From Mycolicibacterium sp. ND9-15 (GTDB lineage: Bacteria; Actinomycetota; Actinomycetes; Mycobacteriales; Mycobacteriaceae), in assembly GCF_035918395.1 (NCBI RefSeq), contig NZ_CP142362.1, positions 3,695,501 to 3,759,500 on the forward strand: DNA of 64,000 nucleotides. The letters are read 5' to 3'. The notes beneath the pieces are model-generated. The model did no database searches. It was given only the letters and a program-made list of their open reading frames with translations, and was not told the origin of the DNA. A program made the translations under genes and the position numbers. Of this stretch, positions 42,954 through 51,949 are shown piece after piece; the stretch's first letter is position 1; every line of letters starts with the position of its first letter.

Positions 42954-43568
42954 GTGCAGCCCGAGCTTGCCGCCCGAGACCGTGAACGGATCATCGAGGC
43001 TGCCTACGCCTGCCTGTCCCAACCGCACACGGGCTCCGTCCCGGTCGCCGCGATCCTGCACCACGCCGGGGTGTCGACGCGGGCGTTCTACCGGCACTTC
43101 GAATCGAAAGACGAGTTGTTCCTTGCCATGCTGCGCGAGGAAACCGACGGGTTGGCCCAGCGGCTGGACCGCGTGGCCGAGGAGAAGTCGTGGACACCCG
43201 CCGAGCAAGTCGAGGCGTGGATCGAGGTGATGTTCGGGCTGATTCACGACGACGAGACCCGGATGCACTTCACGGTCATCGACTCGGATGAGGTCCGCGC
43301 GGCTAAGGGTTACCGCGCGACGCGCGAAAGGGCCCACGCAGATCGCGAGCGCTCGCTGGTGCAAATCCTGCGGCGCGGCCGGGACGAAGGTGCGTTTCCG
43401 ATGGCCGACCCCGAGCAGGATGCGTCCGCCATCAACGCGATCATCAGCCGGGTCATGATCACCCAAAGCCACGATGACCACGGCGGTTTGCGGCGGGCCA
43501 AGGCCCGCGTTCTGGACTTCGCGATGCGCGCGCTCGGCGCAACGCAGTCCGTCGCCGAAAGGCGATGA
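42954..43568 (+). CDS. TetR-family transcriptional regulator
   Basis: A 204-residue regulator, start GTG 42954 (VQPELAARDRERIIEAAYAC). The helix-turn-helix is SVPVAAILHHAGVSTRAFYR followed by HFESKDELFLAML. The C-terminal ligand domain (about 80-204) is unlike a named group. It could control the divergent hydrolase, the mce operon downstream, or both. Its stop overlaps a short VOC remnant by 4 bases. KstR, the steroid repressor, is longer and different in sequence. Confidence 0.88.
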   Translation: MQPELAARDRERIIEAAYACLSQPHTGSVPVAAILHHAGVSTRAFYRHFESKDELFLAMLREETDGLAQRLDRVAEEKSWTPAEQVEAWIEVMFGLIHDDETRMHFTVIDSDEVRAAKGYRATRERAHADRERSLVQILRRGRDEGAFPMADPEQDASAINAIISRVMITQSHDDHGGLRRAKARVLDFAMRALGATQSVAERR

Positions 43569-43873
43569 TTTCCGGTCGCAACGGCAGGGGCCTGGAATCG
43601 CAGTGCCGTTGGCTGACCGCCCGCTTCGGACCGAGCCGGCAGATCGTGCCCGACCGGCTTTACGAACCGCTCGACGATCCGGATCCCGCCCGTGCCGCCG
43701 CTGCAACCAAGGCGATGCTCGGAGTGCACAGGATCGTCATCGCCGAACTCGAAGAAGCCGTGCGCGACAGTCAGTCGCGTGCCCTAGGGTGGGAAAACGC
43801 GTCCGCTCGACGTGTGCTGTTGCCCAACCGTAAATTCTCGATATACGGTTCCCCGACGTCCGCCGGTGTGTAA
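43565..43873 (+). pseudogene. C-terminal remnant of a PhnB/3-demethylubiquinone-methyltransferase-type VOC protein
   Basis: A 102-codon frame starting in the TetR stop (ATGA). Residues 10-63 read GLESQCRWLTARFGPSRQIV, then PDRLYEPLDDPDPARAAAAT and KAMLGVHRIVIAELEEAV. This follows the C-terminal third of PhnB-like VOC proteins (pattern E-S-Q-C-G-W-L, then W-Q-I-V-P, D-P-D-P-A-R-A). The N-terminal two thirds are absent, so an old deletion probably joined it to the TetR gene. Its last 30 residues no longer resemble the family. Whether it is expressed is unknown. Confidence 0.6.
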
Positions 43874-43969
43874 CCTTGCGCCACAGCCAGTCACGGGCGC
43901 GGGTTGTCGGTGTCGAGGAAAGGTTTGGCGACCTATGGCAGGTCAGTGCATCAGGACGAGGCCCGGTTG

Positions 43970-44737
43970 ATGGTCGCTTCCACTGCATTTACCAAGCCCG
44001 TGGCCGCCTTCGGCGGCTTCTATTCGATGGCGCTCGACACTTTCGTGCAGATGTTCAGACCGCCCTGGGCGTGGCGCGAGTTCATCGCTCAGGCCTGGTT
44101 CGTCGCGCGCGTGTCGATCATGCCGACGCTGTTGTTGACCATTCCTTACACGGTGTTGCTGACCTTCATCGAAACCATCCTGCTGAGCGAGATCGGCGCC
44201 GCAGACTTCTCCGGTACCGGGGCTGCCCTCGGCACGGTGCGGCAGATCGGGCCGATCGTCACCGTTTTGGTGGTCGCCGGGGCCGGCGCCACCGCCATGT
44301 GCGCCGATCTGGGTGCGCGAACCATTCGAGAGGAGCTGGACGCGCTGCGGGTGATGGGCGTCAATCCCATTCAGGCCCTAGTGGTTCCCCGGGTGCTGGC
44401 CGCCACCGTAGTGTCGCTGGCACTGTCCGCCACCGTGATTCTCGTCGGCCTGTCCGGCGCGTACTTCTTCGTCGTCTACATTCAGAACGTCTCGCCGGGT
44501 GCCTTCGCGGCCGGCCTCACCCTGATCATCGGGGCCGCCGATGTGGTGATCGCGTTGGTGAAGGCCGCGTTGTTCGGGCTTTCGGCGGGCCTGATCGCTT
44601 GCTACAAAGGGATTTCCGTGCGTGGCGGTCCGGCCGGTGTCGGTAACGCGGTGAACGAGACCGTGGTGTTCACCTTCATGGCGCTGTTCGCGATCAACAT
44701 CGTCGCAACGGCCGTAGCGATCAAGATAACGTTATGA
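43970..44737 (+). CDS. yrbEA: YrbEA: Mce transporter permease
   Basis: MlaE-like permease half of a Mce ABC-type lipid importer. From ATG 43970 it has 255 residues (MVASTAFTKPVAAFGGFYSM); GTG 43946, GTG 43910 or TTG 43904 are alternative starts in the same frame. Five or six membrane segments; the family marks are TVLVVAGAGATAMCADLGAR, TIREELDALRVMGVNPIQAL and VRGGPAGVGNAVNETVVFTF. The EExDAL-type loop should contact the MceG/Mkl ATPase encoded elsewhere. First gene of the mce operon. Confidence 0.92.
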   Translation: MVASTAFTKPVAAFGGFYSMALDTFVQMFRPPWAWREFIAQAWFVARVSIMPTLLLTIPYTVLLTFIETILLSEIGAADFSGTGAALGTVRQIGPIVTVLVVAGAGATAMCADLGARTIREELDALRVMGVNPIQALVVPRVLAATVVSLALSATVILVGLSGAYFFVVYIQNVSPGAFAAGLTLIIGAADVVIALVKAALFGLSAGLIACYKGISVRGGPAGVGNAVNETVVFTFMALFAINIVATAVAIKITL

Positions 44738-45588
44738 CGGTTTCGCGGCCGCATTCCCAGTTCCCCTGGCTGAAAAGCCGGTTCCGCAGCGTGGCCGAAC
44801 CCTGGAACCACATCGGCACACAAACCAAGTTCTATGGCCGCACCCTGCGCAACATGCATTACGTCTTGATCCATTACCGGGTCGAGCTGGTTCGGATCAT
44901 CGCTCAGATGGGGCTCGGGGCGGGAGCGCTGATCATCATCGGCGGCACGGTCGCGATCGTGGGCTTCCTGACGGTGACCACGGGCGCTCTGGTGGCGGTT
45001 CAGGGGTACAGCGACTTCTCCGAAATCGGCGTGGAGGCCTTTACGGGATTCGTGTCGGCCTACTTCAACGTCCGCCTGATCGCACCGGCCACCACCGCGA
45101 TCGCCCTGTCCGCGACCATCGGCGCCGGAGCCACCGCGCAACTCGGCGCCATGCGGATCAACGAGGAGATCGACGCGCTCGAGGTGATGGGCATTCGCAG
45201 CATCGCGTTCCTCGCGTCCACCCGGGTGATCGCGGGCTTCCTCGTGGTGATCCCGCTGTACTGCGTGGGCGTGCTGATGGCGTTCTGGGCGGCGCGCTTC
45301 GGCACCACCGTTCTCTACGGTCAGTCGACGGGCGTCTACGACCACTACTTCCGAACTTTCCTGAACCCCACCGACCTGATGTGGTCGTTCGGCCAGTGCA
45401 TAGCCCTGTCGGTGGTGATCATGCTGGTCCACACCTACTACGGGTTCACCGCACGAGGCGGCCCGGCGGGGGTGGGGGAGGCCGTCGGCCGCGCGGTGCG
45501 CACGTCGCTGATCGTCTCGGCATTCGTCCTGGTCATGCTCTCGCTTGCGGTGTACGGCCAATCCGGCAACTTCAACCTGGCCGGGTGA
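44734..45588 (+). CDS. yrbEB: YrbEB: Mce transporter permease
   Basis: The second permease, 284 residues, starting at ATG 44734 inside ATGA that ends yrbEA. A longer N-terminus (WNHIGTQTKFYGRTLRNMHY) precedes the membrane core; SATIGAGATAQLGAMRINEE then IDALEVMGIRSIAFLASTR is the conserved cytoplasmic loop and TARGGPAGVGEAVGRAVRTS the C-terminal one. Pairs with YrbEA. Confidence 0.93.
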   Translation: MTVSRPHSQFPWLKSRFRSVAEPWNHIGTQTKFYGRTLRNMHYVLIHYRVELVRIIAQMGLGAGALIIIGGTVAIVGFLTVTTGALVAVQGYSDFSEIGVEAFTGFVSAYFNVRLIAPATTAIALSATIGAGATAQLGAMRINEEIDALEVMGIRSIAFLASTRVIAGFLVVIPLYCVGVLMAFWAARFGTTVLYGQSTGVYDHYFRTFLNPTDLMWSFGQCIALSVVIMLVHTYYGFTARGGPAGVGEAVGRAVRTSLIVSAFVLVMLSLAVYGQSGNFNLAG

Positions 45589-47051
45589 CGATGGAGGCAA
45601 GAGACGAAGGCCTGCACCCCGCGTGGTACACGTTGATCCTGGTCGTGCTCATCGCGGTTGCTCTCGTGCTGACGTATATGTTGTTTTTCGGCACCTTGAG
45701 ACAGACCGAGACGGTCACGTTGACCTCCGACCGGTCAGGCCTGGTGATGGAGAAGAACGCCAAGGTCAAGCTGCGCGGAGTGCAGGTGGGACGGGTCGCC
45801 GACATACAGGGCGGCAGTCAACCCGTCGCGCTGAAGCTGGAGATCGACAAGGACAAGCTCGAGTTCATCCCGGCCAACGTCGAGGGGCAGATCCGGGCGA
45901 CCACGGTGTTCGGCGCCAAGTTCGTCGACCTGATCTATCCCGACGATCCCAGCTCGCAGCGACTGGCGCCCGGTCAGGTGATCGAGTCGCGCAATGTCAC
46001 CGTCGAGGCCAACACGGTGTTCCAGAACGTGGTCGACGTCCTCGAAAACGTCGACCCCGCCAAGCTCAACAGCACGTTGTACGCGCTGGCCGAGGGCGTC
46101 CGAGGCCAGGGCGAGCGGATCGGCCAGGCCACCACCGACGCGAATCAGGTTCTGCTGGAACTGAACCCGCGCTACGAGACCGTGACCGAAGACTTACGCG
46201 CGCTCAGGGACTTCAACGACACTTACAGCGCTGCCGCCCAGGACATCGTGACCACGCTCGACGCGCTGAGCACGACCAGCACCACAGTCGCTGCCCGCGC
46301 CGGCCAACTGGACGCCTTGCTGCTGGCCACCATCGGATTCTCCAACAGCGGCATCAGCCTGCTCGCGCCGAATCAAGCCAACCTCATCAAGGCCATCAAT
46401 CTGCTGGAGCCGACGACGAACCTGCTCTACAAGTACAGCCCGGAGTACACCTGCCTGCTGACGGGTGCAAAGACGCTGTTGGACACCGGCGGTTATGACG
46501 CACCGGGCGGCAACGGCCGGACGCTGGTGCTCGACGTGGGCCTGGCGCTCGGCGACGACTCGTACCGCTACCCCGACCACTTGCCGATCATCGGGGCCAA
46601 GGGCGGCCCGGGAGGTAAACCGAGCTGCGGCTCGCTGCCCGATGTCGCGAAGAACTGGCCGGTGCGCAATCTCGTCACGAACACCGGGTTCGGCACCGGA
46701 ATCGACTGGCGCCCGAACCCCGGTATCGGCTTCCCGGGGTATGCCAACTACCTGCCGGTCACGCGCGCCGTGCCAGAGCCGCCGAGCGTGCGCAACCTCT
46801 TCGGTGGGCCTGCGATCGGTCCGATCCCGTACCCCGGCGCACCGGCTTACGGTGCGGACCTGTACGCCGACGACGGAACCCCGCTGTGGCCGGGTCTGCC
46901 GGCCGCACCGCCGCCGATGGCGCCGCGGGACCCGGGCCCGAGGCCGGGTTCGGAGCCGTTCATCGTCCATTCGCCCGCGCAGATGCAGCCCACGCCCCTA
47001 CGTCCGACACCCCTGCCCACCCCGGCGCGGCCGGGCCCGCCGTTCGGATGA
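45585..47051 (+). CDS. mceA: MceA-type substrate-binding protein
   Basis: Start GTG 45585 in GTGA shared with the yrbEB stop (ATG 45591 is also possible); 488 residues. N-terminal membrane anchor about 18-38 (TLILVVLIAVALVLTYMLFF), MCE/MlaD beta domain about 45-130 (RSGLVMEKNAKVKLRGVQVG), helical region about 150-310 (repeating FNDTYSAAAQDIVTTLDAL), and a Pro-rich tail of about 100 residues. In Mce complexes six such subunits form a tube that carries lipids across the periplasm. The two cysteines CLLTG...SCGS match MceA members. Confidence 0.92.
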   Translation: MTMEARDEGLHPAWYTLILVVLIAVALVLTYMLFFGTLRQTETVTLTSDRSGLVMEKNAKVKLRGVQVGRVADIQGGSQPVALKLEIDKDKLEFIPANVEGQIRATTVFGAKFVDLIYPDDPSSQRLAPGQVIESRNVTVEANTVFQNVVDVLENVDPAKLNSTLYALAEGVRGQGERIGQATTDANQVLLELNPRYETVTEDLRALRDFNDTYSAAAQDIVTTLDALSTTSTTVAARAGQLDALLLATIGFSNSGISLLAPNQANLIKAINLLEPTTNLLYKYSPEYTCLLTGAKTLLDTGGYDAPGGNGRTLVLDVGLALGDDSYRYPDHLPIIGAKGGPGGKPSCGSLPDVAKNWPVRNLVTNTGFGTGIDWRPNPGIGFPGYANYLPVTRAVPEPPSVRNLFGGPAIGPIPYPGAPAYGADLYADDGTPLWPGLPAAPPPMAPRDPGPRPGSEPFIVHSPAQMQPTPLRPTPLPTPARPGPPFG

Positions 47052-47085
47052 GCGCCGGCGACAAGACCATGAAAGGTAATCCGAC

Positions 47086-48126
47086 ATGGCAGGCATGAGA
47101 GCCAAGGTCCGACACGACGCTTGGCGTCTTGCCGTGTTCTTGTCTGTGTGCCTTCTCGGCGTGTTCGGGTTGTTCGCGGTCTTCGGGCAGATGCGTTTCG
47201 GGGAAGCCACCAACAGCTACGTGGCCGAGTTCACCAACGTCACCGGGCTGGAGAACGGCGACTTCGTCCGCATCGCCGGCGTGGAGGTCGGCAAGGTCGA
47301 CAAGGTCGCGATCCAGCCCGACACCACGGCGCGGGTCAAGTTCAGCGCGGAGGAGTCGGTGGTGCTCACCGAGGGCAGCAGGGCCGTCATTCGTTACGAC
47401 GACCTCATCGGCGGCCGCTACCTGGCTCTGGAGGAGGGTCCCGGCGGGGTCAAGAAGCTCGAGCCCGGGGGCACGATCCCGTTGGCCCGCACGTCGCCCG
47501 CGCTCGACCTCGACGCCCTGATCGGTGGTTTCCGGCCGCTGTTCCGGGCGCTGGATCCCGACCAGGTCAACGCGTTGTCGAGTCAACTGATTTCGGCCTT
47601 GCAGGGTCAGGGCGCGACGATCAACTCGTTTTTGGCCCAGACCGCGGCGCTGACGACCACGCTGGCCGACCGTGATCGCCTGATCGGGGAGACCATCATC
47701 AGCCTCAACACGGTGCTGGGATCGCTCGGCGATCAGAGCGACCAGTTCGCCAAGGCAGTCGACGCCCTCAGTGAACTGGTGGGGACGCTTCAGGAGCGCA
47801 GAGAGGACATCAGCAACGGGCTGGCCTACACCAACGAAGCGGCCGCGACCGTCGCGGACCTCTTGTCCGAGGCTCGGCCGCCGTTCAGCAAGGCGATCCG
47901 GGAGACGGACCGTGCCGCGGGAATCGTCGTGGCCGACCATGAGTACTTCGACAACCTGCTGAACACCCTGCCGGACGCCCATCAAGCGCTCGCGCGGCAA
48001 GGTCTTTACGGCGACTTCTTCAACTTCTACCTCTGCGACATCGTGCTCAAGCTCAACGGCAAGGGCGGTCAGCCGGTGTATGTGAAAGTCGCCGGCCAGT
48101 CCACCGGGAGGTGCGCGCCGAGGTGA
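47086..48126 (+). CDS. mceB: MceB-type substrate-binding protein
   Basis: A 346-residue MCE protein, start ATG 47086 (or 47095). Anchor LAVFLSVCLLGVFGLFAVFG (about 18-37), MCE domain with YVAEFTNVTGLENGDFVRIA and GVEVGKVDKV, DDLIGGRYLALEEGPGG, and a helical region with NTVLGSLGDQSDQFAKAVDA. The C-terminus FYLCDIVLKLNGKGGQPVYV is the usual MceB end. No large Pro tail. The gap from mceA is 34 bases, the largest inside the operon. Confidence 0.92.
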   Translation: MAGMRAKVRHDAWRLAVFLSVCLLGVFGLFAVFGQMRFGEATNSYVAEFTNVTGLENGDFVRIAGVEVGKVDKVAIQPDTTARVKFSAEESVVLTEGSRAVIRYDDLIGGRYLALEEGPGGVKKLEPGGTIPLARTSPALDLDALIGGFRPLFRALDPDQVNALSSQLISALQGQGATINSFLAQTAALTTTLADRDRLIGETIISLNTVLGSLGDQSDQFAKAVDALSELVGTLQERREDISNGLAYTNEAAATVADLLSEARPPFSKAIRETDRAAGIVVADHEYFDNLLNTLPDAHQALARQGLYGDFFNFYLCDIVLKLNGKGGQPVYVKVAGQSTGRCAPR

Positions 48127-49475
48127 GGTCTTTCTCCGAGCGGAATCAGTTCGTCATCGGCGCCATCGGTTTGGCGTTGACGATCGGCATCGTGCTGTTC
48201 TCGCTGAATTACGAGCGACTGCCGTTCTTTCAAGGCAAGGAGTACTCGGCCTACTTCGCCGAGGTGGGCGGGCTGGAAACCGGTAAGGCCGTGCATGTTT
48301 CGGGGTTCGAGGTGGGCAAGGTCAAGTCCATCGAATTGGACGGGTCGCGCGCGCTGGTGAAGTTCACCATCGCCAGGGACATCCGGATCGGCGACCGGAG
48401 CGAGGCGGCGATCAAGACCGAGGGCATACTGGGCACAAAGATTCTCGAGGTAACCTCCCGCGGCGAAGGGCAACAGGAGGGCACCATCCCCCTCGATCGC
48501 ACGACACCGCCATACGAACTGCCGGATGCTCTGGGCGAGTTGGCGACGACGATCAGCGGCCTGAACACCGACCAGTTGTCGGATTCCCTGCGCGTGCTGG
48601 CGGCGACATTCTCCGAAACACCACCGCAGTTGAAGATCGCGATCGAGGGCGTGGCGCGGTTCTCCGATACGTTGAACGAACGCGACGAGCAGCTCCGAAA
48701 TCTGCTGGGCAACGCAAACAAGGCGACCACGGTACTGGCCGAGCGCAGCGACCAGATCGTGAGACTGGTCCACGACACCAATGCGCTGCTGGCCGAGCTG
48801 CAGAACCAGAGCGCCGCCCTCGATGCGGTCTCCGGCAACATCTCGTCGCTCAGCCAACAGTTGCGGGGTTTCATCGGCGAGAACCGCGAAACCCTGCGGC
48901 CCGCCCTGGACAAGCTCAACGGCGTGCTGACGATCGTCGACAACCGCAAGGCGCGCTTGCAGAAATCGCTCGAGTTGCTCACCGACTACGCGATGTCGCT
49001 GGGCGAATCGGTGTCGGGCGGTCCCTTCTTCAAGAACTACGTCGCCAACCTGCTGCCGGGTCAGTTCATCCAGCCCTTCGTCGACGCCGCCTTCTCCGAC
49101 CTCGGCCTCGATCCCAACGTGCGGTTGCCCTCGGAGCTTACCGACCCGCAGGTCGGCCAGCCGGGGACACCGGCCTTGCCGGTGCCCTTCCCGCGCACGG
49201 GCCAGGGCGGCGAGCCGCGTCTGACCGTTCCCGACGCGATCACCGGTAACCCTGAGGACCGGGCGTGCGGGCTGCCCGGCTTGCCGCTACCCGGTCCCGG
49301 TTGCTACCCGTACCGCGAGCCGCTGCCGGCGCCGCCGCCCGGCGGGCCGCCGCCCGGACCGCCCGCCGAGTCGCTGGCCGGTATGCAGTCGACCCCGGAC
49401 CCGACGCCGTCTCCGGTCGCGGTACCCGCTCCCGGCGGCGTGGACCATCTCGCACCCGCGGAGGCCGGACGATGA
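48123..49475 (+). CDS. mceC: MceC-type substrate-binding protein
   Basis: Start GTG 48123 within GTGA that ends mceB; GTG 48111 is an alternative (MRAE extra) but GGGAGG directly abuts it. 450 residues: anchor (about 11-28, FVIGAIGLALTIGIVLFS), MCE domain (YFAEVGGLETGKAVHVSGFE, then VGKVKSIEL), helical part (VARFSDTLNERDEQLRNLLG), and a Pro-rich tail of about 110 residues (PLPAPPPGGPPPGPPAESLA) probably exposed outside. Confidence 0.92.
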   Translation: MRSFSERNQFVIGAIGLALTIGIVLFSLNYERLPFFQGKEYSAYFAEVGGLETGKAVHVSGFEVGKVKSIELDGSRALVKFTIARDIRIGDRSEAAIKTEGILGTKILEVTSRGEGQQEGTIPLDRTTPPYELPDALGELATTISGLNTDQLSDSLRVLAATFSETPPQLKIAIEGVARFSDTLNERDEQLRNLLGNANKATTVLAERSDQIVRLVHDTNALLAELQNQSAALDAVSGNISSLSQQLRGFIGENRETLRPALDKLNGVLTIVDNRKARLQKSLELLTDYAMSLGESVSGGPFFKNYVANLLPGQFIQPFVDAAFSDLGLDPNVRLPSELTDPQVGQPGTPALPVPFPRTGQGGEPRLTVPDAITGNPEDRACGLPGLPLPGPGCYPYREPLPAPPPGGPPPGPPAESLAGMQSTPDPTPSPVAVPAPGGVDHLAPAEAGR

Positions 49476-50797
49476 CGCGCGCCGCCCGCAACCTGTTGGC
49501 CGTGGCCCTGGTCGTCATACTGGCCGGGGGCGCGATCGTCCTGTTGCGCAACGTCGAAGGGATCAACCGCACGCACGTCGTCGCGTACTTCGAGAACGCC
49601 AACGGCATCTACCCCGGCGACGACGTGCGGATCATCGGTGTGGCCGTGGGCAAGATCGAGTCCATCGAGCCGCAGCCCGAGCGGGTCAAGATCTCGTTCT
49701 GGTACGACAGCAAGTACAAGGTCCCGGCCGACGCGAAGGCCGCGATCCTGTCGCCGACGCTGGTGACCGCGCGCAGCATCCAGCTCACCCCGGCCTACAC
49801 CGGGGGCGCCGCGATGAAAGACGACGCGGTCATTCCGCAGGAGCGCACCGCCGTCCCGGTGGAGTGGGATCAGGTCCGCCAACAGTTGGAGAAGCTGACC
49901 GAGACGCTGCAACCGACAGAGCCGGGCGGCGTGAGCCCGCTCGGCTCGGTCATCAACACCACCGCCGACAACCTGCGGGGCGAAGGTGCCAACATCCGCG
50001 ACACGGTGATCAAACTGTCCCAAGCCATCACTGCGCTGGGGGATCGAAGCACCGACATCTTCTCCAGCCTGAAGAATCTGGCGATCCTGGTGTCGGCTCT
50101 GCAGGACAGCACCGACGTCATGCGCCAGCTCAACCAGAACCTGGCCACCGTGACGGGCCTACTGGCCAACGACCCCGACGAAGTCGCCGACGCGGTCCGC
50201 GACCTCAACAACACCGTCGGAGAGGTCCAGGCCTTCGTGGCCGACAACCGCGAATCGCTCGGCACCACTTCGGACAAGCTGGCGGGGGTGACCCAGGCGC
50301 TGACCGACAGCCTCGCCGACGTCAAGCAGTTCCTGCACGTCACGCCCAACACATTGCAGAACTACGTGAACATCTGGCAGCCCGCTCAGGGGGCGGTGAG
50401 CAGCTTGCCGATGCTCAACAACTTCGCCAATCCGATCTCGTTCCTGTGCGGCGCAATTCAGGCGGCGTCGCGGTTGGGCGCCGAGCAGTCCGCGAAGCTG
50501 TGCGTGCAGTACATGGCGCCGATCCTCAAGAACCGCCAGTACAACTTCCTGCCCATCATGCAGAACGTCTTCTCCGGTGCGACGACCCGACCGAACGAGT
50601 TGACCTACAGCGAGGACTGGCTGCGACCGGATTACATACCGCCGCAACCTGTTCCGCCACAAGCTCCACCACCGCCGTCCCCGATGGCGCAGCCCGCGCC
50701 TGCCGCGGGTCCGCCGTTGCCTGCCGAGGCGCCGGTCACGCCGAACCCGGCCGACGGGCTGCACGGGCTGATGGTGCCGCAGGGGGTGGGACCGTGA
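49472..50797 (+). CDS. mceD: MceD-type substrate-binding protein
   Basis: A 441-residue MCE protein, ATG 49472 in ATGA with mceC. Anchor (about 7-24, NLLAVALVVILAGGAIVLL), MCE domain (YFENANGIYPGDDVRIIGVA, VGKIESIEP, ILSPTLVTARSIQLTPAY), a long helical region with DSTDVMRQLNQNLATVTGLL, a Cys pair (FLCGAIQ and KLCVQY) and a Pro-rich C-terminus of about 60 residues. Order and coupling are as in other mce operons. Confidence 0.92.
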   Translation: MTRAARNLLAVALVVILAGGAIVLLRNVEGINRTHVVAYFENANGIYPGDDVRIIGVAVGKIESIEPQPERVKISFWYDSKYKVPADAKAAILSPTLVTARSIQLTPAYTGGAAMKDDAVIPQERTAVPVEWDQVRQQLEKLTETLQPTEPGGVSPLGSVINTTADNLRGEGANIRDTVIKLSQAITALGDRSTDIFSSLKNLAILVSALQDSTDVMRQLNQNLATVTGLLANDPDEVADAVRDLNNTVGEVQAFVADNRESLGTTSDKLAGVTQALTDSLADVKQFLHVTPNTLQNYVNIWQPAQGAVSSLPMLNNFANPISFLCGAIQAASRLGAEQSAKLCVQYMAPILKNRQYNFLPIMQNVFSGATTRPNELTYSEDWLRPDYIPPQPVPPQAPPPPSPMAQPAPAAGPPLPAEAPVTPNPADGLHGLMVPQGVGP

Positions 50798-51948
50798 TGC
50801 GGCGCAAGCTCTTTCGCACAGTGACCGTCATGGTCGTGTCGGCTGGACTGCTGTCGGGCTGTGCAGGGTGGCGTGGCCTGAACTCGATTCCGCTGCCGGG
50901 TGTCGAGGGGACGGGGCCGGGCGCGTTCACCATTCAGGCGCAGATGCCCGACGTGGACAACATCGAGCCGAACTCCCGGGTCAGGGTCGGCGATGTGAAC
51001 GTCGGCCACGTGACGAAGATCCAGCGTCAGGACTGGCATGCACTGGTGACGATGAAGCTCAACGGTGACGTCGAGCTGCCGGCGAATGCGACCGCCAAGC
51101 TCGGCCTGACGAGCCTGCTGGGTTCCCTACACATCGAGCTGGGGCCGCCGACCGACGAGCCGCCGCAGGGCAAGCTGAAGGAAGGCTCGCTGATCCCGTT
51201 GGCGTCGTCGAGTGCGTATCCGAGTACCGAGCAGGCGCTGGCCTCTGTTGCATTGCTGCTCAACGGCGGCGGGATCGGCAACATCTACGACATCACCGAG
51301 GCGTTGAGCGTCGCGTTCACCGGCCGCGAAGACGACCTGCGAAGCCTGATCGAGCAGCTCGACATCGCGATCGGCCACCTCGACGACCAGAAGCAAGACA
51401 TCATCGACGCGACGGAGAGTCTGAACAATCTGATCGGACAGTTCGCCGAGCAGAAGCCGGTGGTGGACAAGGCATTACGGACCATCCCCGATGCCTTGGC
51501 CGTGCTGCGGGATCAGCGGCAGAACCTGGCCGAGGCGCTGACCCAGCTGGGCAGGTTCAGCGCGTTGGCCGCCGACTCGGTCAACCAGACCAAGGAAGCG
51601 CTGGTGCAAGAGCTCAAGGACCTCGGCGTGGTGCTGGAGGAACTGGCCGACGCCGGCCCCGCGCTGACCCGCGCGCTGAGCTTCCTGCCCACCTTCCCGT
51701 TCCCCAAGGAGACGCTGCTCAATTGGATGCGGGGCGACTACGCGAACCTGACGTTGGTCCTCGACCTGACGTTGAGCCGGATCGATTCCGGGTTCTTCAC
51801 CGGAACGCGGTTCGAGTGCAACCTGACCTGGTTGGAGCTGCAGTGGGGACGCACCATCGGCCAGTTCCCCAACCCGTGCCTCATCGGTGGCGGGGGCACG
51901 CAGGGCAACCCGTTGGTCGCCCCGTATCGCTGGGACCAGGGGCCATAA
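50794..51948 (+). CDS. mceE: MceE-type lipoprotein (Lpr class)
   Basis: Start GTG 50794 in GTGA with mceD; 384 residues. Lipoprotein signal: basic MMRRKLFRT, hydrophobic VTVMVVSAG and lipobox LLSGC with Cys 23. The MCE domain follows (FTIQAQMPDVDNIEPNSRVR, VGDVNVGHVTKIQ). The MceE member of every mycobacterial mce operon is a lipoprotein. It ends with FECNLTWLELQWGRTIGQFP and a two-base gap to mceF. Confidence 0.93.
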   Translation: MMRRKLFRTVTVMVVSAGLLSGCAGWRGLNSIPLPGVEGTGPGAFTIQAQMPDVDNIEPNSRVRVGDVNVGHVTKIQRQDWHALVTMKLNGDVELPANATAKLGLTSLLGSLHIELGPPTDEPPQGKLKEGSLIPLASSSAYPSTEQALASVALLLNGGGIGNIYDITEALSVAFTGREDDLRSLIEQLDIAIGHLDDQKQDIIDATESLNNLIGQFAEQKPVVDKALRTIPDALAVLRDQRQNLAEALTQLGRFSALAADSVNQTKEALVQELKDLGVVLEELADAGPALTRALSFLPTFPFPKETLLNWMRGDYANLTLVLDLTLSRIDSGFFTGTRFECNLTWLELQWGRTIGQFPNPCLIGGGGTQGNPLVAPYRWDQGP

Positions 51949-51949
51949 C

